From the NCBI GenBank assembly GCA_963665185.2, contig CAXXPO010000025.1, positions 186,001-250,000 of the forward strand: 64,000 nt of DNA, in the 5' to 3' direction. The translations under genes were made by a program, and so were the position numbers. Position 1 is the first letter of the stretch. Each line of letters starts with the position of its first letter. Below, piece by piece: positions 36,346 to 44,321 of the stretch. This stretch comes from G963665185 sp963665185. GTDB lineage: Bacteria; Desulfobacterota; Desulfovibrionia; Desulfovibrionales; Desulfovibrionaceae. A model generated the notes under the pieces. It saw only the letters and a program-made list of their open reading frames with translations. It did not search any database and was not told the DNA's origin.

Positions 36346-37068
36346 CTATTCGCCCAGATAGGCCTTGCGGATGTCTTCGTTGTCCAGAAGGGCCTTGGCC
36401 TCGTCCTGCATGACGATCTTGCCCGTTTCCATGACATAGCCGCGGGTTGCAAGCTGGAGCGCCAGGTTGGCGTTCTGCTCCACCAGTAGGATGGTCGTGC
36501 CGTTTTCCCTGTTGATCTTGGCGACGATTTCAAAAATCTGTTTGACGATGAGCGGAGCCAGCCCAAGGGAGGGTTCATCCAGAAGCAGGGCCTTTGGGCG
36601 GCCCATGAGCGCCCGTCCGATGGCCAGCATTTGCTGTTCTCCCCCGGAAAGGGTTCCACCGGCCTGCAGGCGACGCTCCCTGAGAATGGGAAAGTAATCG
36701 TACACTGTTTCCAGGTCGCGTTCTATGCCCTCCTTGTCGTTGCGGAAGAAGGCTCCCAGGTCCAGATTCTCGGCCACGCTGAGGCGGGGGAAGATGCGTC
36801 GTCCTTCCGGAACCTGGCACAGCCCCTTTGGGGGGAGCAGGTCGGGGCTGACGCGCCGGATGGATTCTCCCTGGTACAGCACGTCGCCCTGAGTGGCCTG
36901 GACGATACCGCAGATGGTCATGAGCGTGGTGCTTTTGCCTGCGCCGTTGGCGCCGATGATGGTTACTATCTCACCGGGATGGACCACCAGGGAAATTCCC
37001 TTGAGCGCCTGGATGCGTCCATAGTGGGCGGTAACGTCCTTGAGTTCGAGTATGGGGTGTGCGGCCAT
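36346..37068 (-). CDS. livF: Branched-chain amino-acid ABC transporter ATPase LivF
   Basis: 240 aa cytoplasmic ATPase. Walker A GANGAGKST, signature LSGGEQQMLAIGRAL, Walker B LLLDEPSLGL. The LivF-type tail GYVMETGKIVMQDEAKALL is present. It is the last gene of the liv operon and begins directly after the livM stop (37068/37069). With LivG it powers uptake of Leu, Ile, Val or a related amino acid. Confidence 0.96.
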   Translation of the reverse strand: MAAHPILELKDVTAHYGRIQALKGISLVVHPGEIVTIIGANGAGKSTTLMTICGIVQATQGDVLYQGESIRRVSPDLLPPKGLCQVPEGRRIFPRLSVAENLDLGAFFRNDKEGIERDLETVYDYFPILRERRLQAGGTLSGGEQQMLAIGRALMGRPKALLLDEPSLGLAPLIVKQIFEIVAKINRENGTTILLVEQNANLALQLATRGYVMETGKIVMQDEAKALLDNEDIRKAYLGE

Positions 37069-38300
37069 TTAATCCATTTCCTCCGAGCGTTGGCCCATCC
37101 GTTTGGCCGGGATGAGACCTGCGGGCCGCACCAGCATCATGATCGTCATGGCGCCGCCAAAGGCCAGCATGCGGTATAATTCGAATTCCCGGAAAATTTC
37201 GGGAAGGGCCACCAGGGCCAGTGCTCCCAGGATGATGCCGGGGATGGACCCCAGGCCGCCCAGAACGACCATGGCCAGAACCAGGGCCGATTCCAGAAAG
37301 GTGAAACTCTCCGGGGAGACAAAACGCATTCTCGCGGCGAAAAAAGCTCCGGCCAGGCCGCCGAACAAAGCACCCATGGCATAGGCCAGAAGTTTGAGCT
37401 TGAAGGTGTTTACGCCCATGAGTTCGGCAGCGGTCTCATCTTCGCGGATGGCCTCCCAGGCCCGGCCTATGCGTGAAAAGTTGAGACGGTGCACTGCGAC
37501 AATGGTGAAAATGGCCAGCCCCAGAATCAGGTAGTACAGATACCCGAGTTTTTTCAGGTAGATGTGTTCAAAGGGTCAGTCCGGTTGCGAAGTCCGGCAG
37601 CCACATGCCGGGAGCAGCTATGCCCATAACCCCGTTGGGGCCGTTGGTCAGGCTCATCCAGTTGTTCAGGATTATCCGGACTATTTCTCCGAAACCCAGC
37701 GTGACAATGGCCAGATAGTCGCCCCGCATGCGCAGGGTGGGGGTAGCCGATGATGCACCCGGCCACGCTGGCGAAGAGTGCGGCGATGGGCAGGCATATC
37801 CAGAAGGATATGCCATAGTGGATGCTGAGCAGGGCGTAGGTGTACGCGCCCACCCCGTAGAACGCGATGTAGCCGAGGTCGAGCAGTCCGGCCAGGCCGA
37901 CCACGATGTTCAGGCCCAGGCCCAGGCAAACGTACACCAGCACGTTCACGGCCACATCCTGGGCGTAGCGCCCGGTGAACTGCGGGTATGCGAGAGCGCA
38001 GCCCAGACCGATGGCGAACCATATCCAGACCGGAACCTTGGACATGGACCTGGCAACACCTTCGCGAGCCGCGTTCAAAGGACGGACGACAGGGACCAGC
38101 GCGCCGGATTTATTGAGAACGTACAGGAGCGCCATCCCCAGGCAGGCGATGGCAATGCGTCCCCAGATTGCAAAGGTCTGGCCGAATTCCAGCGTGCCGT
38201 CCGGTTTTATGCCCAGGAGGGGCCACAACAACAGAAACAGCCAGGCCATGGCCACGCCGTAAAAGGTGAAAACTTTCCTATACGCGCGTATCATCGACAT
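37069..38300 (-). pseudogene. livM: LivM permease portion, disrupted by two frameshifts
   Basis: Permease of the HAAT family (LivM). Its sequence is spread over three frames. The N-terminal part continues without a stop from livH through AALFASVAGCIIGYP. At a run of five C on the minus strand (near 37740-37744) the frame shifts; the normal continuation TLRMRGDYLAIVTLGFGEIV is one frame away. That frame hits a stop at 37568-37570, while the family sequence resumes in the third frame as FEHIYLKKLGYLYYLILG and runs to 37069. Removing one C from each of two C runs (near 37742 and 37576) would restore a full LivM. Either the gene is inactive or the sequence carries two indel errors; the rest of the operon looks intact. 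Confidence 0.75.
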
Positions 38301-39194
38301 TCTCTCCATGATTCCGGTGGGCATGAAGTAGAGCACGGCAATGAGGATGATGAAGGCGAACACGTCCTTGTACTCTCCGCCGTGAGGAATGTAGGCGGCT
38401 GCCATGATTTCCACCATGCCGATGATGAAGCCGCCCAGCATGGCCCCGGTGATGTTGCCTATTCCGCCCAGAACCGCAGCCGCGAACGCCTTGATGCCGG
38501 GAACGAAGCCCATGTCGTAGCGCACGCTGCCGTAATACAGCCCGACCATGATGCCTGCGGCCGCTGCAAGGCCGGCGCCGATGGCAAACGTCATGCTGAT
38601 GATGCGGTTGGAGTTGATGCCGACCAGCGCGGACATTGTCTTGTCCTGGGCCGTGGCACGCATGGCTTTGCCTATCCTGGTCTTGAACACCAGGGTGTTC
38701 AGCCCGAACAGCAGCCCGGCCGTAAGGGCCAGTATGAGGATCTGCATGATGGAAATGCGCATGTCGCCAATGTCTATACCGCCCTGTGTGAATTCCGTGG
38801 GATATGCCTTGTCGTATACACCCTGGGTCAGCATGAGGCCGTTTTGCAGGAATATGGACATGCCGAGTGCGGACAGCAGAACCGACAAACGAGAAGAGCT
38901 TCGTAAGGGTTTGTAAGCGACTTTTTCCACGGCCATGGCCAGCATGGCACAGTATCCCATGGTCAGGGCGAGGGCTATGGTCAGTCCCATCCAGGGGTGG
39001 GTTTCCATGAATCCGTGGGCCGCAAGGAAAGACAGGATGATAACGCCGACATAACCGCCGGCGGCAAAAAATTCACCATGTGCGAAGTTGATAAGTTGGA
39101 TGATGCCGTAGACCATGGTGTAGCCCAGGGCAATCAGTGCGTAGACTCCGCCGAGTGTGATTCCATTGACAAACTGCTGGAAGAAAAAATCCAT
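37554..39194 (-). CDS. livH: LivH permease, reading on into the N-terminal part of LivM
   Basis: High-affinity branched-chain amino-acid permease. Residues 1-300 are a complete LivH (FVNGITLGGVYALIALGYTM, YGIIQLINFAHGEF, GGIGNITGAMLGG, ending near LYFMPTGIMER), with eight or so membrane helices. No stop follows; the frame passes through MSMIRAYRKVFTFYGVAM directly into LivM sequence for another 170 residues until the first frameshift near 37742. The last 60 or so residues (HPAHAGRLSGHCH...) are frameshift products. So this genome appears to have a LivH-LivM fusion, with the LivM half broken as sequenced. It lies between livK and livF. Confidence 0.8.
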   Translation of the reverse strand: MDFFFQQFVNGITLGGVYALIALGYTMVYGIIQLINFAHGEFFAAGGYVGVIILSFLAAHGFMETHPWMGLTIALALTMGYCAMLAMAVEKVAYKPLRSSSRLSVLLSALGMSIFLQNGLMLTQGVYDKAYPTEFTQGGIDIGDMRISIMQILILALTAGLLFGLNTLVFKTRIGKAMRATAQDKTMSALVGINSNRIISMTFAIGAGLAAAAGIMVGLYYGSVRYDMGFVPGIKAFAAAVLGGIGNITGAMLGGFIIGMVEIMAAAYIPHGGEYKDVFAFIILIAVLYFMPTGIMERMSMIRAYRKVFTFYGVAMAWLFLLLWPLLGIKPDGTLEFGQTFAIWGRIAIACLGMALLYVLNKSGALVPVVRPLNAAREGVARSMSKVPVWIWFAIGLGCALAYPQFTGRYAQDVAVNVLVYVCLGLGLNIVVGLAGLLDLGYIAFYGVGAYTYALLSIHYGISFWICLPIAALFASVAGCIIGYPHPAHAGRLSGHCHAGFRRNSPDNPEQLDEPDQRPQRGYGHSCSRHVAAGLRNRTDPLNTST

Positions 39195-39218
39195 CCTGCA
39201 TTCCCCAAATTTTGAAGG

Positions 39219-39242
39219 AAGGGGCGCCGAACGGCGCCCCTT
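39219..39242 (-). terminator. Intercistronic hairpin between livK and livH
   Basis: AAGGGGCGCC (39219-39228) and GGCGCCCCTT (39233-39242) form a 10-bp stem with a 4-base loop, 12 bases after the livK stop. The minus-strand 3' flank (CCTTCAAAATTT) is a poor T run, so partial termination or 3'-end protection of livK mRNA is more likely than a full stop. Confidence 0.6.
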
Positions 39243-39254
39243 TGAAGTGCGGTT

Positions 39255-40388
39255 TTAGTAGAATTCGCCTGTGGCCGGGTTCCAGTAGTTGACGAACTGG
39301 CCGCCCTTGACGGTCTGGATGATATAGTTGGAGCCGGAGTCGCCGGTAGGCCCGAACTTGATGATCTTGGATGCGCCGGCAAATTCAATTGTGGTAAGCT
39401 GTTCCTTGATCTTTTGGGGATCTGTGGAACCTGCCTTCTTGATGGCTTGCAGCAGGGCGTACGCGCCGTCGTAGGCATATTCGGAATATGCGCCCGGGGC
39501 ACCATACTGGGCGTACACGCTCATGAATTTCTTATAGGCATCCGTGCTTTTGTCCTTGTAGCCGAAGGTCAGGTACGCGCCTTCGGCGGCATCCTTGGCA
39601 ATGTCGATGAGCTGGGGATGGTACACGGCGTCCTGAGCCAGGATCACGCACTTCAGCCCCATGCGGCGGGCCTGGATCAACATGAGGGCACCGGCGGACG
39701 AGTTCTGCAGGCTCATGTAGAAGACATCGGGATTGTCCTGTTTGATCTTGGTGAGAACAGCGGAAAAGTCTTTGTCCCCCTGGTTGATATGGTCATGCGC
39801 CAGAACCTTGATTCCGTTTGCAGCACTCAGTTTTTCCACGCTGTCGGCCAGTCCCTGCGAATACGTTGTTTTGTCGTCCACGATGAATACGGACTTGGCA
39901 TGCAGCTGGTCCATCATGAATTTCAGCGCTGTCTTGGACTGGTCGTCGTCACGGCCGCAGACGCGGTACATGTAGGGCAGGCCGCGCTCTGTGACTTTTT
40001 CATTGGTGGATGCGGGGGTCAGCATGGGGATGGACTCTTCGTCCAGCACTTCGGAAGCGGGAATTGTTGCGCTGGAGCAGTAGGCTCCCACAACGCCCAC
40101 GACGCCCAGGTTGATGAGCTTGTTGGCGGCGGCAACGGCCTGGCGGGGGTCACACGCCGTGTCCTGGGGGTACAGCTCGATCTTGTCGTAGCCAGGAATG
40201 CCGCCTTCCTTTTCAATGATTGAGATGGCGGCCCGCACGCCGTTGGCGATGTCGTTGCCGTCGGCGGCATATGGGCCGGTCAGGGGACTCATGCTGCCTA
40301 TTTTCAGCGTTTTCGCCATGGCCGAAGCGGCCAGGGCAAGGCACAGGACAAGCGCCACGGACAGCACACTCACAATACGTTTCTTCAT
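39255..40388 (-). CDS. livK: Branched-chain amino-acid-binding protein (LivJ/LivK type)
   Basis: Periplasmic solute-binding protein, 377 aa. Signal peptide residues 1-25 (VLSVALVLCLALAASAMA, cleavage before KTLKIG). The type-I periplasmic-binding fold starts KIGSMSPLTGPYAADGNDIANG, with the conserved GVVGAYCSS and ACDPRQAVAAANKL stretches. Located between livG and livH, with a hairpin after its stop that may keep its message in excess. Ligand specificity cannot be read from sequence. Confidence 0.95.
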   Translation of the reverse strand: MKKRIVSVLSVALVLCLALAASAMAKTLKIGSMSPLTGPYAADGNDIANGVRAAISIIEKEGGIPGYDKIELYPQDTACDPRQAVAAANKLINLGVVGVVGAYCSSATIPASEVLDEESIPMLTPASTNEKVTERGLPYMYRVCGRDDDQSKTALKFMMDQLHAKSVFIVDDKTTYSQGLADSVEKLSAANGIKVLAHDHINQGDKDFSAVLTKIKQDNPDVFYMSLQNSSAGALMLIQARRMGLKCVILAQDAVYHPQLIDIAKDAAEGAYLTFGYKDKSTDAYKKFMSVYAQYGAPGAYSEYAYDGAYALLQAIKKAGSTDPQKIKEQLTTIEFAGASKIIKFGPTGDSGSNYIIQTVKGGQFVNYWNPATGEFY

Positions 40389-40415
40389 GCCACATCCTCC
40401 ATGCGTTCGGTAAAT

Positions 40416-41171
40416 TTACTGGCCCAAATAGGCTTGAATGACCTGGGGGTTCCGCTGCACTTCCTCGGGGCGTCCCTGGCAGATCATTTCTCCGTGGTCC
40501 AGGACAACAACCCGGTGGCTGATGCCCATAACAACCTTCATATCATGCTCGACCATGAGAACGTTGATTCCTTTTGCACTGATGCGCCGGATGATAGCCA
40601 TGAGCTCGTTGCTTTCCGCCGGGTTGAGTCCGGCGGCTGGTTCGTCGAGCAGGATAGTCTGCGGGTTGCTGCCCAATGCACGGGCAATCTCAAGACGGCG
40701 CTGCAATCCGTAGGGAAGATTTTTGGCAACCGTATCGGCCATGTCGTCCATGTCCACGAAGTTCAATGCGGACATGGCCCTTTCCCGGATACGCTCCTCC
40801 TCGCGTTTTTGCGAGGGCAGGCGCAGGACTGCGCCGAAAACACCTGCCTTATTGCGACAGTGTTGGGCCACCATGACGTTTTCCAATGCGGTCATGGCGG
40901 TGAACAACCGGATGTTCTGGAATGTTCTGGCAATACCGGCCGCCAGGATCTGGTGGGGGCGCAATCCGGTGAGTGTGGTGTCGTCGTATTGGACCGATCC
41001 GGACGCAACCTTGTAGACCCCGGTGATGACATTGAAGACCGTGGTTTTTCCGGCGCCGTTGGGACCGATGAGAGCCAGGATTTCGCCTGATTGCAACTTG
41101 AACGATACATTGGAGAGAGCCTGCAATCCGCCGAAGTTGACGCAGACATCAGATAATTTCAGGTGTGCCAT
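40416..41171 (-). CDS. livG: Branched-chain amino-acid ABC transporter ATPase LivG
   Basis: 251 aa ATPase. Walker A GPNGAGKTT, LivG signature LPYGLQRRLEIARALGSNP (in place of LSGGQ), Walker B ILLDEPAAGLNPAE and the LivG tail LDHGEMICQGRPEEVQ. It is the first gene of the operon livG-livK-livH(M)-livF. The ATG lies only about 11 bases after a well-formed -10 element, and no Shine-Dalgarno sequence is visible, so the mRNA may be almost leaderless. Confidence 0.95.
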   Translation of the reverse strand: MAHLKLSDVCVNFGGLQALSNVSFKLQSGEILALIGPNGAGKTTVFNVITGVYKVASGSVQYDDTTLTGLRPHQILAAGIARTFQNIRLFTAMTALENVMVAQHCRNKAGVFGAVLRLPSQKREEERIRERAMSALNFVDMDDMADTVAKNLPYGLQRRLEIARALGSNPQTILLDEPAAGLNPAESNELMAIIRRISAKGINVLMVEHDMKVVMGISHRVVVLDHGEMICQGRPEEVQRNPQVIQAYLGQ

Positions 41172-41180
41172 GGGGTAGAG

Positions 41181-41209
41181 TTATATACCAAAAAAACGTG
41201 TAAGATCAA
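41181..41209 (-). promoter_or_regulatory. Promoter of the liv operon
   Basis: Minus strand TTGATC (41209-41204), 16-base spacer containing a T run, TATATA (41187-41182). Expected transcription start is within a few bases of the livG ATG at 41171. Confidence 0.6.
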
Positions 41210-41643
41210 CTCGGTTTTTTCTATATTTCACAATTTTCGCAATGATATATTTTTCAGGCAGACTTTGCAGTTCTTTTAGGGACAATCTTGGGAAAGTCTT
41301 GCGACATGCATGTTTCTAAAGGTTTGCAACCTGATATTTTGCAATAGCGTGTATTTGTCTTTATATATAATATTTGTAAGGTGTTACTGGACATGAAAAG
41401 ACGTGGACGTACATGCATTCCGCCCCGCAATATGCGCCAGGGCACAATGTTTTTTCGTGCATGTAGTAACCTGGGCAGCAGAGATTTGCCGCCATGCATG
41501 GGGGTGCAGCGGACATGGGACAAGGCAAGCCGACATGAGGAGGGATTGCTTTTATGTTTGCTGCCGCATCCCCTTACAACGGAGGACACCATGGTAAAGG
41601 GGTGCGGCAAATATACACAAAGGTTGGACAGCGGGCTGCAGCT
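41210..41643. other. Intergenic region between livG and the TPR-like gene, with an orphan plus-strand promoter
   Basis: 434 bases. The plus strand has TTGCAA (41339-41344), exactly 17 bases, TATATA (41362-41367), a good sigma-70 promoter pointing away from livG. No known gene follows: a frame from 41393 has only a weak site, while an ATG at 41591 has a strong GGAGG and would encode a 53-residue peptide (MVKGCGKYTQRLDSGLQLY...) that runs antisense into the next gene. I do not call it a gene. Confidence 0.5.
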
Positions 41644-42012
41644 TTACATTTCAGACTGTGTAGAGGGTGCGATGATCCCGAATGGTGAGACGACCCGTCG
41701 CCCTGTATGTTGGGGGGGCAGTTCGCTCAGGTTGGTGTGGAGCACCTTGTAGAAACGGTTGTCCGTCCCCACTTTGAGGGCTGTCAGACGCATGGCCTTG
41801 TCCAGCTGCCTCCGTGCGAGGTCGTGCCTGCCTGCTCCACCCAGGACGAGCGCGATGTTGTTGCGGATTTTGGCTTCATACATGGGGGCTCCTGCCTGAA
41901 GGGATTCCCGCAGGGCCAAGGCCAACAGTGTGAGCGCAGCCTTGTGTTCACCTTGTCCGGACAGGCGCATGCCCAGGCGGTTGAGCATCTGCAGGGTTTT
42001 GGCTCGGCACAT
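41644..42012 (-). CDS. Small TPR-like protein
   Basis: 122 aa. Two helical repeats with TPR character are visible: LNRLGMRLSGQGEHKAALTL followed by ALRESLQAG, then IRNNIALVLGGAGRHDLARR followed by LDKAMRLTA. Such repeats mediate protein-protein contacts. The start at 42012 has an excellent AGGAGGAG site. No signal peptide or enzyme motif. It is monocistronic, between the liv operon and the qmo genes. A Fur-type palindrome lies 140 bases upstream. Function unknown. Confidence 0.75.
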   Translation of the reverse strand: MCRAKTLQMLNRLGMRLSGQGEHKAALTLLALALRESLQAGAPMYEAKIRNNIALVLGGAGRHDLARRQLDKAMRLTALKVGTDNRFYKVLHTNLSELPPQHTGRRVVSPFGIIAPSTQSEM

Positions 42013-42281
42013 AAAACTCCTCCTGATCTTGATCGTGTATCGGTACTGTTACCTTCTCCTGTTTTCATGAAAAGTCAGGAGGGCAATCAGAGACATTGCG
42101 GCATGAAATAGCCGCCCGGCGTTTGTCATCTTATTTTGTGTATAATAATGATATTGAAATTCAATTTCAAGATAAAAATAGCTTTCAAATACATTGATTT
42201 TTTACATTGGCGCAGAGGATTTTTTATGGGGGCGGTGCGGCTGCCGGAATAGGGAAAAAGTCGAAAGGAAAAAGTTGGCAA
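42013..42281. other. Intergenic region upstream of the TPR-like gene
   Basis: AT-rich stretch with a perfect palindrome TTGAAATTCAATTTCAA at 42154-42170 and minus-strand TATACA (42144-42139) that could be a -10. Nothing else recognisable between it and the qmoD terminator. Confidence 0.45.
42154..42170. promoter_or_regulatory. Fur-family palindrome upstream of the TPR-like gene
   Basis: TTGAAATT-C-AATTTCAA is a perfect 8-1-8 palindrome. It matches the TTGAAAATnATTTTCAA type of Fur/Zur box reported for Desulfovibrio at all but two symmetric positions. It lies just upstream of a TATACA element for the minus-strand gene. Confidence 0.45.
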
Positions 42282-42314
42282 AAAGCCCCGGACGGCATTG
42301 CCGTCCGGGGCTTT
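42282..42314 (-). terminator. Terminator of the qmo operon
   Basis: AAAGCCCCGGACGGC (42282-42296) and GCCGTCCGGGGCTTT (42300-42314) form a perfect 15-bp stem with a 3-base loop; on the minus strand it is followed by further T residues. Confidence 0.9.
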
Positions 42315-42334
42315 GGATGTCGGGATAAGCCGAT

Positions 42335-43024
42335 CTACCAGGCGCCGTCGCTGAAGGGGTCGGACCCGAAACCGAAGTCGGCTTCGGGTTCACCGCCGGC
42401 AGCGGGAGCACCGGCGCCGGGAGTGGCAGGAGCGCCGCCTTCGCCCGTGGGAGCGGCCTGCAGGATGGCGATGATGCTGGATTTGACCTTGTCGATCTCA
42501 CCGGCGAGTTCGGTGACCTTGCTGTTCAGTTCGGTAACCTTTTCCTCGGCGGCAATGATGACTTTTTCACCCGCGCCCTTGCCGGAGGCTTCCAGGGCTT
42601 CGTATTTGCCCTTGTAGTCGGCCATGGACTTCGCCGTTTCAGCCAGTTTGCCGGTGGCTTCGGCCAGTTTGGCTTCCAGGTCGGTGATCTTGGCGCTTTG
42701 TTCGGTAATGGTGGTGTGGTATTCCGCCAATTTGGCGAATATGCCGTCCACTTCGCCCAATACCGGGGCAGGCAGCTCCAGAACGGACACGGAATCGCCG
42801 GACGCAGCCAGCTCGCCGCTCTTCATCTTGGCCAGTTCGGGGTGCTGCTCGTAGATCCAGGCTTTGGCCAGGGCTGCGGCAAAAGGTTCGAACTCATCGT
42901 TGATGTCTTTCTTGGTCATGAAGGACAGCAGGTCAACGATGTTGGCTTTCTGGGCATCTGCACCCTCACCTTTGATGTAGGAGACAAAGGTGCTCATGGG
43001 GAACGTTTTTCTCGCTTCAGCCAT
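42335..43024 (-). CDS. qmoD: QmoD-type protein of the Qmo locus
   Basis: 229 aa soluble protein following qmoC, the position of the small conserved gene (qmoD) of Desulfovibrio qmo operons. The N-terminal half (MSTFVSYIKGEGADAQKANI) is folded; residues about 110-190 form a heptad coiled coil (ITEQSAKITDLEAKLAEATG); the C-terminal 40 residues are Gly/Pro/Ala-rich, ending GSDPFSDGAW. No metal-binding Cys and no membrane segment. GGGAGGA precedes the ATG. In the best-studied Desulfovibrio it is co-transcribed with qmoABC and supports sulfate growth, but its biochemistry is unclear. Assignment rests on context plus overall build. Confidence 0.8.
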   Translation of the reverse strand: MAEARKTFPMSTFVSYIKGEGADAQKANIVDLLSFMTKKDINDEFEPFAAALAKAWIYEQHPELAKMKSGELAASGDSVSVLELPAPVLGEVDGIFAKLAEYHTTITEQSAKITDLEAKLAEATGKLAETAKSMADYKGKYEALEASGKGAGEKVIIAAEEKVTELNSKVTELAGEIDKVKSSIIAILQAAPTGEGGAPATPGAGAPAAGGEPEADFGFGSDPFSDGAW

Positions 43025-43047
43025 GATGGTTTCCTCCCTAAAGGATT

Positions 43048-44307
43048 TTACAGGATAAATATTTTTTCTTCTTTGGCTGCCATGGGAACGCGTCCGACAT
43101 AGCGGGCGTAAACCAGAGCGGCCGTCCTATACACCAGATGCCCGAGCTTGGACCAGGGCAGGTATCCGATGAGCATCCAGACCGAAACCAGGTGGATGTA
43201 GTACATGGGATACGCCAGCCCGGCCACATTGGCCCAGCGCAGCAATTCGCAGAAAAGGCCGCTCAGGCCGACAACCCAGATGACGCCCAGCAGGTACCAG
43301 TCGTAAAAGCTGGAACCGTGCTTGGTTTCGTCCTGGGACAGACGGCGCTTGGTCAGCATGGTCAGGCCGTAGATGAGCAGAATGGCGCCCACGTTGGCAA
43401 GAATCTTGACCGGATTGAGCAGCGACATCGGGGTGTGTCCGATGGGAGCCAGGAAGGGGATTATCTTCCCGCCCCAATGGGCCACGGCCACGATGGAGGT
43501 CACGATGAGCAGGGCGACAAAGCCGAAGAACAGGGTCAAGTGGCCCTTGAACTTTTGTTCGTCGCCTTCACTTTCATAGCCGCAGTCTTTCCACTTGCGG
43601 TGGGTGATGATCTCATCCTTGACCACGTCGATGATGCACTGGACGATGCTGGGCTTTTCTTTCTTTTCCCCGCCGATGACCAGTGTCCTGGGCATGTCCT
43701 TGAAGGATTCGATCTGCTTGCGCACACCCTTGTAAAACGACCAGGCCACAAAGAGGGCGGTCAGGCCGAAGATGGGGTCGATGGTGAAGTCGCCCGGGAA
43801 CAGGCCGCCGTAAATGACGTGTCCGCCTTCCGCTGCAACCTGGTAGCCGTGTCCGGCTTCTTCAAAGTAGGGGAAGAAGGAGCCGAGAATACTGCCGCGG
43901 ATCATCCAGACGACCATCCAGATCACGGCGGGAATGGCGATGAGCATGTGCAGATATTTGCTGGAGCTCATCCATTTGCCGATGACGGAGGGTTCCACCA
44001 GGTTGCGATACGCCATATTGCGCAGCGCGGCCAGCAGATCGCCGGGTTTTGCGCCGCGGGGGCACAGGTCGGAACAGGTGCCGCAGTTGTGGCACAGCCA
44101 GATGTCGATGTCGTTGACCAGCTTGTCTTTCAGCCCCCACTGTGCCCAGATCATCTCCTTGCGGGGATACGGGTTGTCAGCGGGCGAAAGAGGGCAGGCA
44201 ACGCTGCAAGTAGCGCATTGGTAGCACTTCTTGAGTGTTTCGCCGCCCACGGCCTGCAAGTCTTTGATAAATTGCAGGTCAGGCTGGATGCGTACGGGAT
44301 TCGTCAT
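43048..44307 (-). CDS. qmoC: Qmo complex membrane subunit QmoC
   Basis: 419 aa. The N-terminal 110 residues are HdrC-like with two [4Fe-4S] motifs (CYQCATCSVACP, CHNCGTCSDLCP). The C-terminal part has about six membrane helices like the cytochrome b/HdrE-type NarI domain, with His residues suited to haem b. It takes electrons from menaquinol and passes them to QmoAB and on to APS reductase. It lies 14 bases after qmoB and 23 before qmoD. Confidence 0.96.
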   Translation of the reverse strand: MTNPVRIQPDLQFIKDLQAVGGETLKKCYQCATCSVACPLSPADNPYPRKEMIWAQWGLKDKLVNDIDIWLCHNCGTCSDLCPRGAKPGDLLAALRNMAYRNLVEPSVIGKWMSSSKYLHMLIAIPAVIWMVVWMIRGSILGSFFPYFEEAGHGYQVAAEGGHVIYGGLFPGDFTIDPIFGLTALFVAWSFYKGVRKQIESFKDMPRTLVIGGEKKEKPSIVQCIIDVVKDEIITHRKWKDCGYESEGDEQKFKGHLTLFFGFVALLIVTSIVAVAHWGGKIIPFLAPIGHTPMSLLNPVKILANVGAILLIYGLTMLTKRRLSQDETKHGSSFYDWYLLGVIWVVGLSGLFCELLRWANVAGLAYPMYYIHLVSVWMLIGYLPWSKLGHLVYRTAALVYARYVGRVPMAAKEEKIFIL

Positions 44308-44321
44308 GATGCCAATCCTCC

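Noticed and set aside
41381..41752. Plus-strand frame of 123 codons beyond the orphan promoter
   Set aside because: Weak ribosome site, unlikely composition, and it runs antisense into the better supported TPR-like gene.
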